The notes: generated by a model from the letters alone, not told the origin. Positions 8,928 to 16,954 are shown, counted from the first letter of the stretch. The stretch is 64,000 nt of DNA from Streptomyces sp. NBC_00358 (GCF_036099295.1 NZ_CP107976.1:6820001-6884000), one strand, 5' to 3'. Numbers and translations: made by a program.

Positions 8928-9193
8928 CGCGAGGAGCGGGCTCCGGCCCGGGTGCGCCCGTGCCGGGCCGGCTCGTGCGTACCCGGCCGCGAACCGGCCG
9001 GGTCGGTCGGCCGGGGCACTCGGGCGGGCCGGCGGGGCGGGGCTGTGGGGCGGCGAAACGGCTCGGGCCGCCGGGCGGTGGGCAGTTGCCGTACGGCCCG
9101 ACCGCGCCCCCGGGCCCTGCGGCCGCGGGCGAAACGCAGCCAATAGGACGAGGCTCACGCAACCCCGGATGAGGGTTCGCCCGGGGTTCAGGC

Positions 9194-9199
9194 GATAGT
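9194..9199 (+). promoter_or_regulatory. -10 box for a leaderless transcript
   Basis: GATAGT ends seven bases before GTG 9207, which favours that start over GTG 9198. A hairpin with arms AACCCCGG (9161-9168) and CCGGGGTT (9181-9188) lies just upstream, where a -35 region or operator would be. Confidence 0.45.
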
Positions 9200-9206
9200 G
9201 GGGTAC

Positions 9207-9851
9207 GTGACTGCTGTACCTCACCCCCGAACCGAAGCCGCGGGACCCGCCCGGTCCGGCCGCCGCAGCCTCGCTGTGACCCTGCTGAGCGGCGCGCTCG
9301 GCGCGGCCGTGGCCCTGCTGTCGACCCGGCAGAGCTGGGCGCAGGGGACCGCGACCGTGGCCGGCGGTGCCTTCCCGCTGACCGTCAAGGGCAGCGACAT
9401 CACGGGTGTGCCCGCGGCACTCGCGATAGTGGGCCTCGCCGCGCTCGTCGCCGTCTTCGCCGTACGCCGCTCCGGGCGACTCCTGGTCTCCGCGCTGCTC
9501 GCGCTCTCCGGCGCGGGCACGGTGGTCGCCGCGGTCCTCGGCGCGAGCGACAGCTCCGCCCTCGACGAGCGGGCCGCCGCCGCCTCCGGCAACACCGCCG
9601 CCACCGCGAGCGGGCTCAGCCACACCGGCTGGCCGTACGTGGCCGCCGTCGGCGGCGCGCTGATCCTGCTCGCCGGGCTGCTCGCCCTGCGCTACGGACG
9701 GCTGTGGCCCGCCATGTCCGGCCGCTACGAGCGGGACGGCAGGCCCCGGCCCCGCAAGGCCAAGCCGGTCGACCCGGACCGCCCCGAGGACATCTGGAAG
9801 GCACTCGACCGCGGCGAGGACCCCACCGGTCCCGACCCGGCCGGGACCTAG
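9207..9851 (+). CDS. Trp-operon-associated membrane protein (TIGR02234)
   Basis: 214 residues. Four hydrophobic segments are visible: near residues 25-42, 68-86, 95-115 and 150-172, followed by a basic, proline-rich cytoplasmic tail ending near IWKALDRGEDP. The family (trp region conserved hypothetical membrane protein) is found in actinobacterial trp clusters between trpE and trpC, as here. Its function is unknown to me; a role in transport or sensing of tryptophan intermediates is only a guess from conserved position. GTG 9207 is preferred because of the -10 box seven bases before it; GTG 9198 would add three residues. Confidence 0.85.
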   Translation: MTAVPHPRTEAAGPARSGRRSLAVTLLSGALGAAVALLSTRQSWAQGTATVAGGAFPLTVKGSDITGVPAALAIVGLAALVAVFAVRRSGRLLVSALLALSGAGTVVAAVLGASDSSALDERAAAASGNTAATASGLSHTGWPYVAAVGGALILLAGLLALRYGRLWPAMSGRYERDGRPRPRKAKPVDPDRPEDIWKALDRGEDPTGPDPAGT

Positions 9852-9954
9852 GACCCGGCGCCCCCGGGACCCGCGCCCCGGGTCCCCCGTCCAGCCTCGG
9901 CCGGACCGACGCGCGAGGGACCACCCCCCGCTCACCGCGGGCCCGCCCGTACGG

Positions 9955-9960
9955 GACAAT
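9955..9960 (+). promoter_or_regulatory. Probable -10 box upstream of the HGxxPAAW gene
   Basis: GACAAT fits the -10 pattern and would start a transcript about 45 bases before ATG 10011, leaving room for the clear GAGGAG ribosome site at 9999-10004. Confidence 0.4.
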
Positions 9961-10010
9961 GGACGGTGAGCGTCCGACTCACACACGCATACAGCAACGA
10001 GGAGCAAGTC

Positions 10011-10259
10011 ATGGCGGGCAGCAGCCACGGTCACACCCCGGCCGCCTGGACCGGTGTCATCATCGCCTTCATCGGTTTCTGCATCGCGGGTGCCTACATG
10101 GTGATGGCCGAACCGCTGGGCTTCTGGGCCGGCATGGTCGTCGTCGTCCTGGGCGGTGTCGTGGGCATGGTCATGCGGAGCATGGGTCTCGGCCAGCCGA
10201 AGACCTCCGACGCGCACTCCGCGAACACGGCCCGTTCGACCGTGGGCGCCGACGCCTGA
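10011..10259 (+). CDS. Small HGxxPAAW-family membrane protein
   Basis: 82 residues starting at ATG 10011, six bases after GAGGAG. The N-terminus carries the diagnostic HGHTPAAW motif, followed by two transmembrane segments (about residues 12-31 and 38-58) and a short polar tail. The family is small, actinobacterial and uncharacterised; it recurs in trp clusters between the TIGR02234 protein and trpC. A rho-independent-like hairpin follows directly at 10274-10313, so this gene probably ends its own transcript. No catalytic residues are evident. Confidence 0.85.
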   Translation: MAGSSHGHTPAAWTGVIIAFIGFCIAGAYMVMAEPLGFWAGMVVVVLGGVVGMVMRSMGLGQPKTSDAHSANTARSTVGADA

Positions 10260-10273
10260 CCCACCGAGGTACA

Positions 10274-10313
10274 CGGAAGGCGGCCCCGGCACACCCGCCG
10301 GGGCCGCCTTCCG
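10274..10313 (+). terminator. Terminator hairpin after the HGxxPAAW gene
   Basis: Perfect 16-base arms (CGGAAGGCGGCCCCGG with its complement) with an eight-base loop, 14 bases after the stop codon. One of the strongest hairpins in the window. Confidence 0.85.
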
Positions 10314-10347
10314 CGTACCCGGGCGAGCGCCCGCCCCGCGCGAGGGG

Positions 10348-10353
10348 CAGAAT
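10348..10353 (+). promoter_or_regulatory. -10 box for a leaderless DUF2752 transcript
   Basis: CAGAAT ends seven bases before GTG 10361. The alternative ATG at 10352 overlaps the box, so a leaderless start at 10361 is more consistent. Confidence 0.4.
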
Positions 10354-10360
10354 GCGTCGC

Positions 10361-10804
10361 GTGAACGCCGAAACCCAGAGGGTGACGCGGACCGGGCCGG
10401 GCGCCGGCGACCTGGTGCGGCGGCTCGCCGTTCCCGGCGGGATGCTCGCGGCCGTCTCCGGGGCCTTCGCCTACGTCGGGGCGGTCGACCCCAACCAGCC
10501 CGGCCACTACCCCGTCTGCCCGCTGCTGCGTCTCACGGGCCTGTACTGCCCCGGCTGCGGCGGACTGCGCAGCGCGCACGCCTTCGTCCACGGGGACCTC
10601 GCCACGGCCCTCACGGACAACGCGCTCGCCGTCGGCGGCTATCTGGTCTTCGCGGTGGTGTGGGCCGTCTGGGTGATCCGCGCGGTCCGCGGACGGCCGA
10701 CGCGGCTCGACCTCGGACCGGTCCACCTGTGGAGCCTGGGCGCGTTGGTGCTGGTCTTCACCGTTGTCCGGAACCTGCCGTCCGGCGGCTGGTTGCATCC
10801 TTGA
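10361..10804 (+). CDS. DUF2752 membrane protein
   Basis: 147 residues from GTG 10361 (ATG 10352 adds three). Three hydrophobic segments flank the DUF2752 signature: CPLLRLTGLYCPGCGGLR followed by HGDLATALTDN. The paired cysteines CPGC resemble a thiol or metal motif, but no activity has been assigned to this family as far as I know. Lies between a terminator and the trpC promoter, so it is probably transcribed alone. Its constant presence in trp clusters suggests a shared but unknown role. Confidence 0.82.
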   Translation: MNAETQRVTRTGPGAGDLVRRLAVPGGMLAAVSGAFAYVGAVDPNQPGHYPVCPLLRLTGLYCPGCGGLRSAHAFVHGDLATALTDNALAVGGYLVFAVVWAVWVIRAVRGRPTRLDLGPVHLWSLGALVLVFTVVRNLPSGGWLHP

Positions 10805-10872
10805 TCAAATGACAAATGTCCAGGTAGTGGGACCGGCGTCAACCGGATGCGAGGCCTAAGCCTTCCTCCGGA

Positions 10873-10878
10873 TACCAT
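10873..10878 (+). promoter_or_regulatory. Probable -10 box of trpC
   Basis: TACCAT would start a transcript near 10884 with an ~86-base leader before trpC. A nine-codon GTG frame (10883-10912) lies at the start of the leader, but it has no tryptophan codon, so it does not look like a trp attenuator. Confidence 0.35.
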
Positions 10879-10970
10879 CGCAGTGACCCGACTTTTCCGT
10901 CAGGGACGGTGAACCCGGGTCGGCTGCTCGACCGCTTCAACCGTCCACCGCAGGGAAGGGGGCCGCTCGC

Positions 10971-11780
10971 GTGAGTGTGCTCGACGAGATCATCGACGGA
11001 GTCCGTGCCGACCTCGCGGAGCGGCAGGCGCGCGTCAGCCTCGACGAGCTCAAGGAGCGCGCGGCGAAGGCTCCGGCGGCCAAGGACGGCGTGGCCGCCC
11101 TGCGCGGTGACGGCGTCAAGGTCATCTGCGAGGTCAAGCGGTCCAGCCCGTCCAAGGGCGCGCTGGCCGCGATCGCCGATCCGGCGGCCCTGGCCGCCGA
11201 CTACGAGGCGGGCGGCGCGGCCGTCATCTCCGTCCTCACCGAACAGCGCCGCTTCGGCGGTTCGCTCGCCGACCTGGAGGCCGTCCGCGACCGCGTGGAC
11301 ATCCCGGTGCTGCGCAAGGACTTCATCGTCACGTCGTACCAGCTCTGGGAGGCCCGCGCGTACGGCGCCGACCTGGCGCTGCTCATCGTCGCGGCGCTCG
11401 ACCAGCCCGCCCTGGAGTCCCTCATCGAGCGCGCCGAGTCCATCGGGCTCACGCCGCTGGTCGAGGTGCACGACGAGGACGAGGTCGAGCGGGCGGTGGA
11501 CGCCGGCGCGAAGATCATCGGTGTCAACGCGCGCAACCTCAAGACGCTGAAGGTCGACCGCACGACCTTCCAGCGGGTCGCCCCCGAGATCCCGGACAAC
11601 CTCGTCAAGATCGCCGAGTCCGGTGTCCGTGGCCCCCATGACCTCATCGCGTACGCCAACGCGGGCGCCGACGCGGTTCTGGTCGGCGAGTCCCTGGTCA
11701 CCGGCCGCGACCCGAAGACCGCCGTCTCCGACCTGGTCGCCGCGGGCGCCCACCCGGCCCTGCGCCACGGACGGGACTGA
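10971..11780 (+). CDS. trpC: Indole-3-glycerol phosphate synthase
   Basis: 269 residues, GTG 10971 after a GGGAAGGGGG ribosome site. TrpC decarboxylates and closes CdRP to indole-3-glycerol phosphate, the substrate of TrpAB. Seen: N-terminal helix VLDEIIDGVRADL, the catalytic lysine loop EVKRSSPSKG, RKDFIVTSYQ, the GVNARNLKT strand with its conserved Asn-Arg, and ESGV for phosphate binding. Monofunctional, without TrpF. Followed by trpM, trpB and trpA, with a 720-base trpC-trpB interval that holds trpM. Confidence 0.97.
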   Translation: MSVLDEIIDGVRADLAERQARVSLDELKERAAKAPAAKDGVAALRGDGVKVICEVKRSSPSKGALAAIADPAALAADYEAGGAAVISVLTEQRRFGGSLADLEAVRDRVDIPVLRKDFIVTSYQLWEARAYGADLALLIVAALDQPALESLIERAESIGLTPLVEVHDEDEVERAVDAGAKIIGVNARNLKTLKVDRTTFQRVAPEIPDNLVKIAESGVRGPHDLIAYANAGADAVLVGESLVTGRDPKTAVSDLVAAGAHPALRHGRD

Positions 11781-12003
11781 CCCGCCGGTGTCCGCCCCGA
11801 CCCTCGCCGTACCCCGTCCGGGCCAGTGCCCCGACGGTGTACCGGCGTGCGCGGGGCCGGACCTGCCGGACGGGTCGGGCCGCGTCGTCCGGCCCCGGGC
11901 CGGATCGCCCGCACCGGCCTCGGACGCGGGGGGCTCCGTTCCGCCCGCCCCCTCGGACGGGCACCCCGTTCCTCCCGGCTGCTCCGGGAGCGGGCGGCTC
12001 CGC

Positions 12004-12216
12004 GTGCCGTCCGGCGCGGCCCTCCCGGCCGCCTCGGCGGCCCGCGATCCGTACGCGCGCCTGGCCCGCGGCTGCCGTCCGCGCGGCTGCCGGGCTCCCG
12101 CCCGGCGGGTGCACGGGCGCCGGGTCCGCTACGTCATCGGCGACGAGCCGGGTCAGGTCAACGGCATGCGATGGCCCGAGCGCGTACGCGCGCTCACGCC
12201 CTCCCCGGCCAGGTAA
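12004..12216 (+). CDS. trpM: TrpM-like small tryptophan-biosynthesis modulator
   Basis: 70 residues if GTG 12004 is the start, which is uncertain. The distinctive core is the cysteine/arginine-rich LARGCRPRGCRAPARRVHGR segment followed by RYVIGDEPGQVNGMRW. This matches my memory of the ~63-residue protein called TrpM (earlier TrpX) encoded between trpC and trpB in Streptomyces coelicolor, reported to modulate tryptophan synthesis and differentiation. The position is the same here. The N-terminal ~15 residues are not conserved-looking, and the real start could be nearer residue 15. Very basic; the two Cys could bind metal or RNA, which is inference. Confidence 0.72.
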   Translation: MPSGAALPAASAARDPYARLARGCRPRGCRAPARRVHGRRVRYVIGDEPGQVNGMRWPERVRALTPSPAR

Positions 12217-12504
12217 CCCGCACGGGTGAACCCGGCCGGGTCCTGGTCCGCCGCGACGCGGGGACCGGGCAGAGTCCACGCCATAGGTGGACCGGGCCGC
12301 ATCCACCCCGCACAGGGACCGCACCGGAATCCGGCATACCCCGGTCCCCGCGACGGCACGTCCGTCGGGCGCGCGGGCGGAGCGGCGGCAGGACGGGCGG
12401 CGTCACCGGGGCAGCACCCGGTGCCGGTGGAGCGCGAGTGCGTCCGGTTTCCGTGACCCTGTCCGATCCCGTGACCGGGGCTGTCGCCCCTGCGAGGTAT
12501 CCGC

Positions 12505-13797
12505 ATGCCCAGCGAGTTCTTCATTCCCGACCCCGAAGGCCAAGTCCCCAGCGCCGAAGGCTACTTCGGAGCGTTCGGCGGCAAGTTCATCCCGGAGGCG
12601 CTGGTCGCCGCCGTGGACGAGGTCGCCGTCGAGTACGACAAGGCGAAGGCCGACCCCGAGTTCGCCCGCGAGCTCGACGACCTGCTCGTCCACTACACCG
12701 GACGGCCCAGCTCCCTCACCGAGGTGCCGCGCTTCGCCGAACACGCCGGCGGCGCACGGATCTTCCTCAAGCGCGAGGACCTCAACCACACCGGCTCGCA
12801 CAAGATCAACAACGTGCTCGGCCAGGCCCTGCTCACCAAGCGGATGGGCAAGACCCGGGTCATCGCGGAGACCGGCGCCGGCCAGCACGGCGTCGCCACG
12901 GCCACCGCCTGCGCGCTCTTCGGCCTCGAATGCACCATCTACATGGGCGAGATCGACACCCAGCGCCAGGCCCTGAACGTGGCCCGGATGCGGATGCTCG
13001 GCGCCGAGGTCATCGCGGTGAAGTCCGGCTCCCGGACCCTCAAGGACGCCATCAACGAGGCGTTCCGCGACTGGGTCGCCAACGTCGACCGCACCCACTA
13101 CCTCTTCGGGACCGTCGCCGGCCCGCACCCCTTCCCCGCGATGGTCCGCGACTTCCACCGGGTCATCGGCGTCGAGGCCCGGCGGCAGATCCTGGAGCGC
13201 GCGGGCCGGCTGCCCGACGCCGCCGTCGCCTGCGTCGGCGGCGGCTCGAACGCCATCGGCCTCTTCCACGCCTTCATCCCCGACACGGGAGTGCGCCTGA
13301 TCGGCTGCGAGCCCGGCGGGCACGGCGTGGAGACCGGCGAGCACGCGGCGACCCTGACCGCCGGTGAGCCCGGCATCCTGCACGGATCGCGGTCGTACGT
13401 CCTCCAGGACGAGGAGGGCCAGATCACCGAGCCCTACTCGATCTCGGCCGGACTCGACTACCCCGGCATCGGCCCCGAGCACTCCTACCTCAAGGACAGC
13501 GGCCGCGCCGAGTACCGCGCGGTCACCGACGACGCGGCGATGCAGGCCCTGCGCCTACTCTCCCGCACCGAGGGCATCATCCCGGCGATCGAGAGCGCCC
13601 ACGCGCTCGCCGGGGCCCTGGAGGTCGGCAAGGAACTGGGCAAGGACGGGCTGATCGTCGTCAACCTGTCCGGGCGCGGCGACAAGGACATGGACACGGC
13701 CGCCCGCTACTTCGGCCTCTACGACAACGGCGTCGACGCGGTCGTCGCCGCGGACGCCGACAGCGAGAACGCCGAGATCGAGGGGGACGCCAAGTGA
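12505..13797 (+). CDS. trpB: Tryptophan synthase beta chain
   Basis: 430 residues, ATG 12505. TrpB condenses indole and serine to tryptophan with pyridoxal phosphate. Seen: the N-terminal FGGKFIPEAL motif, KREDLNHTGSHKINN with the PLP lysine, AETGAGQHG, the phosphate-binding loop CVGGGSNAIG, and the C-terminal VVNLSGRGDKD. The last ~20 residues are an acidic extension. The stop overlaps the trpA start by four bases (GTGA), so TrpB and TrpA, which form an alpha2-beta2 complex, are translationally coupled. No regulatory leader was recognised in the 288 bases upstream. Confidence 0.98.
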   Translation: MPSEFFIPDPEGQVPSAEGYFGAFGGKFIPEALVAAVDEVAVEYDKAKADPEFARELDDLLVHYTGRPSSLTEVPRFAEHAGGARIFLKREDLNHTGSHKINNVLGQALLTKRMGKTRVIAETGAGQHGVATATACALFGLECTIYMGEIDTQRQALNVARMRMLGAEVIAVKSGSRTLKDAINEAFRDWVANVDRTHYLFGTVAGPHPFPAMVRDFHRVIGVEARRQILERAGRLPDAAVACVGGGSNAIGLFHAFIPDTGVRLIGCEPGGHGVETGEHAATLTAGEPGILHGSRSYVLQDEEGQITEPYSISAGLDYPGIGPEHSYLKDSGRAEYRAVTDDAAMQALRLLSRTEGIIPAIESAHALAGALEVGKELGKDGLIVVNLSGRGDKDMDTAARYFGLYDNGVDAVVAADADSENAEIEGDAK

Positions 13798-14609
13798 GCG
13801 GCAACATCGAGCTGTTGAGCGACACCCTCACCGGCGCCAGGGCGGAGGGGCGGTCCGCCCTCATCGCATACCTGCCGGCCGGGTTCCCGACCGTCGACGG
13901 CGGTATCGCGGCGATCAAGGCCGTCTTCGAGGGCGGCGCCGATGTCGTCGAGGTCGGGCTCCCGCACAGCGACCCGGTCCTCGACGGCCCCGTCATCCAG
14001 ACCGCCGACGACATCGCGCTGCGCGGCGGGGTCAAGATCGCGGACGTCATGCGGACGGTCCGGGAGGCCTTCGCGGCCACCGGCAAACCCGTCCTCGTGA
14101 TGACGTACTGGAACCCGATCGACCGCTACGGCGTGGAGCGCTTCACCGCCGAGCTCGCCGAGGCGGGCGGCGCGGGCTGCATCCTTCCCGACCTGCCCGT
14201 CCAGGAGTCGGCGCTGTGGAGGGAGCACGCGCAGAAGCACGGCCTCGCGACCGTCTTCGTCGTCGCCCCGAGCAGCAAGGACGCCCGGCTCGCCGAGATC
14301 ACCGCGGCGGGCAGCGGCTTCGTGTACGCGGCCTCGCTGATGGGGGTCACCGGAACCCGGGAGTCGGTCGGGAACCAGGCCCAGGACCTGGTGGCGCGCA
14401 CCAAGGCCACCACGGAGCTGCCCGTGTGCGTCGGCCTCGGCGTCTCCAGTGCCGCCCAGGCCGCCGAGGTGGCCGGCTTCGCCGACGGCGTGATCGTCGG
14501 CTCGGCGTTCGTGAAGCGGATGCTGGACGCGCCGGACGAGGCGGCCGGCCTCGAAGCCGTACGGGCGCTCGCGGCCGACCTCGCGAAGGGCGTGCGCGGA
14601 ACGGCGTGA
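13794..14609 (+). CDS. trpA: Tryptophan synthase alpha chain
   Basis: 271 residues starting at GTG 13794 inside the trpB stop. TrpA cleaves indole-3-glycerol phosphate to indole, which is channelled to TrpB. Seen: the catalytic Glu strand VVEVGLPHSDPVLDGP with the following aspartate, VLVMTYWNPIDRYG, LPDLPVQES, the GFVYAASLMGVTG loop and VCVGLGVSS. The alpha-family GLPHSDP replaces the enterobacterial GIPFSDP. Followed by a short repeat array and a hairpin that probably ends the transcript. Confidence 0.98.
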   Translation: MSGNIELLSDTLTGARAEGRSALIAYLPAGFPTVDGGIAAIKAVFEGGADVVEVGLPHSDPVLDGPVIQTADDIALRGGVKIADVMRTVREAFAATGKPVLVMTYWNPIDRYGVERFTAELAEAGGAGCILPDLPVQESALWREHAQKHGLATVFVVAPSSKDARLAEITAAGSGFVYAASLMGVTGTRESVGNQAQDLVARTKATTELPVCVGLGVSSAAQAAEVAGFADGVIVGSAFVKRMLDAPDEAAGLEAVRALAADLAKGVRGTA

Positions 14610-14618
14610 CGCCAACGC

Positions 14619-14690
14619 GCGGATCCGTGCGTACGCCACCACGCGGATCCACACGTAAGCCACGGTGCGGATCCGTGCGTAACGGACAAT
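14619..14690 (+). repeat. Three 24-base tandem repeats downstream of trpA
   Basis: Units begin at 14619, 14643 and 14667, an exact 24-base period. Each begins GCGGATCC followed by a GTGCGTA or ACACGTA block, so each contains a BamHI-type GGATCC palindrome. They start 10 bases after the trpA stop and precede the hairpin at 14719. Noncoding; role unknown. Confidence 0.8.
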
Positions 14691-14718
14691 CCGCTCACTC
14701 GAACGAGTGGACCTTGGA

Positions 14719-14745
14719 CCGGGGAGGCGCGCTGCGCCTCCCCGG
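14719..14745 (+). terminator. Terminator hairpin after trpA
   Basis: Perfect 12-base arms (CCGGGGAGGCGC and complement) with a three-base loop, followed by TTCGTTCT. Lies 16 bases before the GTG of the DsbA-like gene, so it could also mask that gene's ribosome site. Confidence 0.75.
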
Positions 14746-14760
14746 TTCGTTCTGCCGGAT

Positions 14761-15537
14761 GTGAGCGAGAAGAACCGTGACGGAAAGCGCAGCGCCCGCG
14801 AGCGGCTGGCGGTCGAGCGAGACAAGCAGAAGGCCGCGGAGAAGCGCCGGCGCGCGCTGATCGTGGGGGCGTCGGTGGTCTGCGTCCTCGGCCTGGCCGC
14901 CGTGATCGGCGTCGTGGCCGCCAACGCAGGCAAGGACAAGAAGAGCGACACGTCGGGCCCGGTCGTGTCGCCCTCCGGCGCCACCGGCAAGGACAGTCTC
15001 GCGATCCCCGTCGGCAAGGACGGCGCCAAGTCGACCCTCACGGTGTGGGAGGACTTCCGCTGCCCGGCCTGCCAGGCCTTCGAGGCGGCGTACCGCCCGA
15101 CCATCCACGAGCTGGTCGACTCCGGCCAGCTCAAGGTCGAGTACCACCTCGTCACGCTGATCGACGGGAACACGCGAGGCAGCGGCTCCCTCCGGGCCGC
15201 CAACGCCGCCGCGTGCGCCCAGGACGCCGGAAAGTTCCGCGACTACCACGACGTCCTGTACGAGAACCAGCCCGAGGAGACGGACGACGCCTTCGCCGAC
15301 AACAACAAGCTCATCGAGCTGGCCGGAAAGGTCGGCGGCCTGGACACCCCGGCCTTCCGCGCCTGCGTCAACAAGGGCACGCACGACAGCTGGGTCCACA
15401 AATCGCACGCCGCGTTCCAGAGCAACGGCTTCTCGGGCACCCCGACCGTGCTCCTCGGCGGCAAGATCATCTCCTCGGACCAGTCGATGACGCCCGCCAA
15501 GCTCAAGCAGATGGTGGAGGCGGCCAACAAGGGCTGA
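14761..15537 (+). CDS. Membrane-anchored DsbA-family thioredoxin-fold protein
   Basis: 258 residues, GTG 14761. A highly charged N-terminal cytoplasmic stretch (about residues 1-35) is followed by one transmembrane helix (about 36-56) and an extracytoplasmic DsbA/thioredoxin-like domain. The redox motif is FRCPACQAFE, and the conserved cis-proline lies in GTPTVLLGG. Two further cysteines (AACAQD and ACVNKG) could form a structural disulfide. The family makes or isomerises disulfides in exported proteins. It sits between trpA and lgt, with its own hairpin downstream at 15553. Linkage to lgt, another envelope-protein enzyme, is suggestive but not proof of a shared pathway. Confidence 0.9.
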   Translation: MSEKNRDGKRSARERLAVERDKQKAAEKRRRALIVGASVVCVLGLAAVIGVVAANAGKDKKSDTSGPVVSPSGATGKDSLAIPVGKDGAKSTLTVWEDFRCPACQAFEAAYRPTIHELVDSGQLKVEYHLVTLIDGNTRGSGSLRAANAAACAQDAGKFRDYHDVLYENQPEETDDAFADNNKLIELAGKVGGLDTPAFRACVNKGTHDSWVHKSHAAFQSNGFSGTPTVLLGGKIISSDQSMTPAKLKQMVEAANKG

Positions 15538-15552
15538 GCCGTCCGCGGGCTC

Positions 15553-15588
15553 CGGCGCTCCCCGCCTGTCGCCAGGCCGGGAGCGCCG
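15553..15588 (+). terminator. Hairpin between the DsbA-like gene and lgt
   Basis: Ten-base arms CGGCGCTCCC and GGGAGCGCCG with a 16-base loop, 15 bases after the stop. Confidence 0.55.
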
Positions 15589-15640
15589 CACGTTATGGAC
15601 CCGTTGCGGGGCTGCCGGTCGTGGGCGGCGTCCGGCACGG

Positions 15641-15646
15641 TAGCGT
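15641..15646 (+). promoter_or_regulatory. -10 box close to the lgt start
   Basis: TAGCGT lies ten bases before ATG 15657, so the lgt transcript would be leaderless or nearly so; no ribosome site is seen in the gap. Confidence 0.4.
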
Positions 15647-15656
15647 CGACCCTGCC

Positions 15657-16823
15657 ATGGAACTTGCCTACATTCCCAGCCCGTCGCACGGTGTGCTGCA
15701 CCTCGGCCCCATCCCGTTGCGCGGCTACGCGTTCTGCATCATCATCGGCGTCTTTCTGGCCGTCTGGCTCGGGAACAAGCGCTGGATCGCCCGGGGAGGG
15801 CGGGCCGGCACGGTTGCCGACATCGCGGTCTGGGCCGTGCCCTTCGGTCTCGTCGGCGGCCGGCTCTACCACGTGATCACGGACTACGAGCTGTATTTCA
15901 GCGAGGGCCGTGACTGGGTGGACGCCTTCAAGATCTGGCAGGGCGGGCTCGGTATCTGGGGCGCCATCGCCCTCGGTGCGCTGGGCGCCTGGATCGGCTG
16001 TCGCCGCCGCGGTATCCCGCTGCCCGCCTGGGCCGACGCCGTGGCACCCGGCATCGCGTTCGCCCAGGCGTGCGGACGCTGGGGCAACTGGTTCAACCAG
16101 GAGCTGTACGGCAGGGCCACGAACCTCCCGTGGGCGCTGCACATCACGTCCTCCACGGACGGCCGCGTCCCCGGCTACTACCACCCGACCTTCCTGTACG
16201 AGTCCCTGTGGTGCGTCGGCGTCGGATTCCTGGTCATCTGGGCCGACCGCCGCTTCAAGCTCGGCCACGGGCGCGCCTTCGCCCTGTACGTCGCCGCCTA
16301 CTGCGTCGGCCGGGGCTGGATCGAGTACATGCGCGTCGACGACGCCCACCACATCCTGGGCCTGCGTCTCAACGACTGGACCGCGCTGGTGGTCTTCGTC
16401 CTCGCGGTGATCTACATCGTGGTGTCGTCCCGGCTGCGTCCGGGGCGCGAGGAGATCGTGGAGCCGGGCGCCGACGAGGACGCGCCGGCCGGGGACGACG
16501 AGTCCGCCGCCGGCAAGGACGAGGACCCGTCGGACGAGGCCACGGCCACGGACGGGACCGACGACGGGACCACGGAAAAGGGCACGGACAAGGCCCTGGA
16601 CAAGAACGCGGACGACGACGCGGACAAGAAGGCGGCCGTGGGTGAGGACGAGGGCGACGGTGTCCCCGTCGGTCTCGACAAGCCCGCCGTTACCGAGCCC
16701 TCCGAGTCCGCCGCGTCGGTCGAGACCGCCGAGTCCGCCGAAGCGGCACCTGAGACGGAGTCCGACGCGGAGTCCGGCGAGTCCGTCTCGCGCGACGAGG
16801 CCGGGTCGGCCAAGAAGAGCTGA
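15657..16823 (+). CDS. lgt: Prolipoprotein diacylglyceryl transferase with acidic C-terminal tail
   Basis: 388 residues. Lgt transfers diacylglycerol from phosphatidylglycerol to the lipobox cysteine of prolipoproteins in the membrane. Seen: LRGYAFCIIIGV, the GGRLYHVITDYELY loop, and the Lgt signature GRWGNWFNQELYGR, with about seven membrane helices up to residue ~262. The remaining ~120 residues are an Asp/Glu/Ala/Lys-rich low-complexity tail predicted to be cytoplasmic and disordered, found in actinobacterial Lgt but absent from E. coli Lgt. A strong terminator follows at once. Confidence 0.97.
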   Translation: MELAYIPSPSHGVLHLGPIPLRGYAFCIIIGVFLAVWLGNKRWIARGGRAGTVADIAVWAVPFGLVGGRLYHVITDYELYFSEGRDWVDAFKIWQGGLGIWGAIALGALGAWIGCRRRGIPLPAWADAVAPGIAFAQACGRWGNWFNQELYGRATNLPWALHITSSTDGRVPGYYHPTFLYESLWCVGVGFLVIWADRRFKLGHGRAFALYVAAYCVGRGWIEYMRVDDAHHILGLRLNDWTALVVFVLAVIYIVVSSRLRPGREEIVEPGADEDAPAGDDESAAGKDEDPSDEATATDGTDDGTTEKGTDKALDKNADDDADKKAAVGEDEGDGVPVGLDKPAVTEPSESAASVETAESAEAAPETESDAESGESVSRDEAGSAKKS

Positions 16824-16840
16824 GTTCTCCCCGTACACGG

Positions 16841-16875
16841 AAGGGGGCGCCGCGTCCGGGACGCGGCGCCCCCTT
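16841..16875. terminator. Bidirectional terminator between lgt and the citE-like gene
   Basis: Perfect 15-base arms beginning AAGGGGGCGCC with a five-base loop, flanked by TTCG on one side and near-T tracts on the other, in a convergent intergenic region. Confidence 0.85.
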
Positions 16876-16894
16876 CGTGTCGTCCTAGACCGGA

Positions 16895-16954
16895 TCGTCC
16901 CAGACCGTGCCCCGTCAGGCCGTGTCGTCCCAGACCGTGCCCTGTCAGGCCAGG
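16895..16954 (-). repeat. Two 30-base tandem repeats at the 3' end of the citE-like gene
   Basis: Copies begin at 16895 and 16925 and differ at three positions. The second overlaps the last codons and stop of the citE-like gene; a third, partial copy (TCGTCC.AGACCGG) starts near 16880. Looks like a recent duplication of the gene's end. Confidence 0.8.

Noticed and set aside
10883..10912. Nine-codon leader peptide upstream of trpC as an attenuator
   Set aside because: It contains no tryptophan codon and no terminator/antiterminator pair could be drawn in the leader.
11826..13367. Long arginine-rich frame across the trpC-trpB interval and trpB
   Set aside because: It is a shadow of trpB in another frame. 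Codon positions show coding bias only in the trpB frame, and the product is Arg/Pro-rich nonsense.
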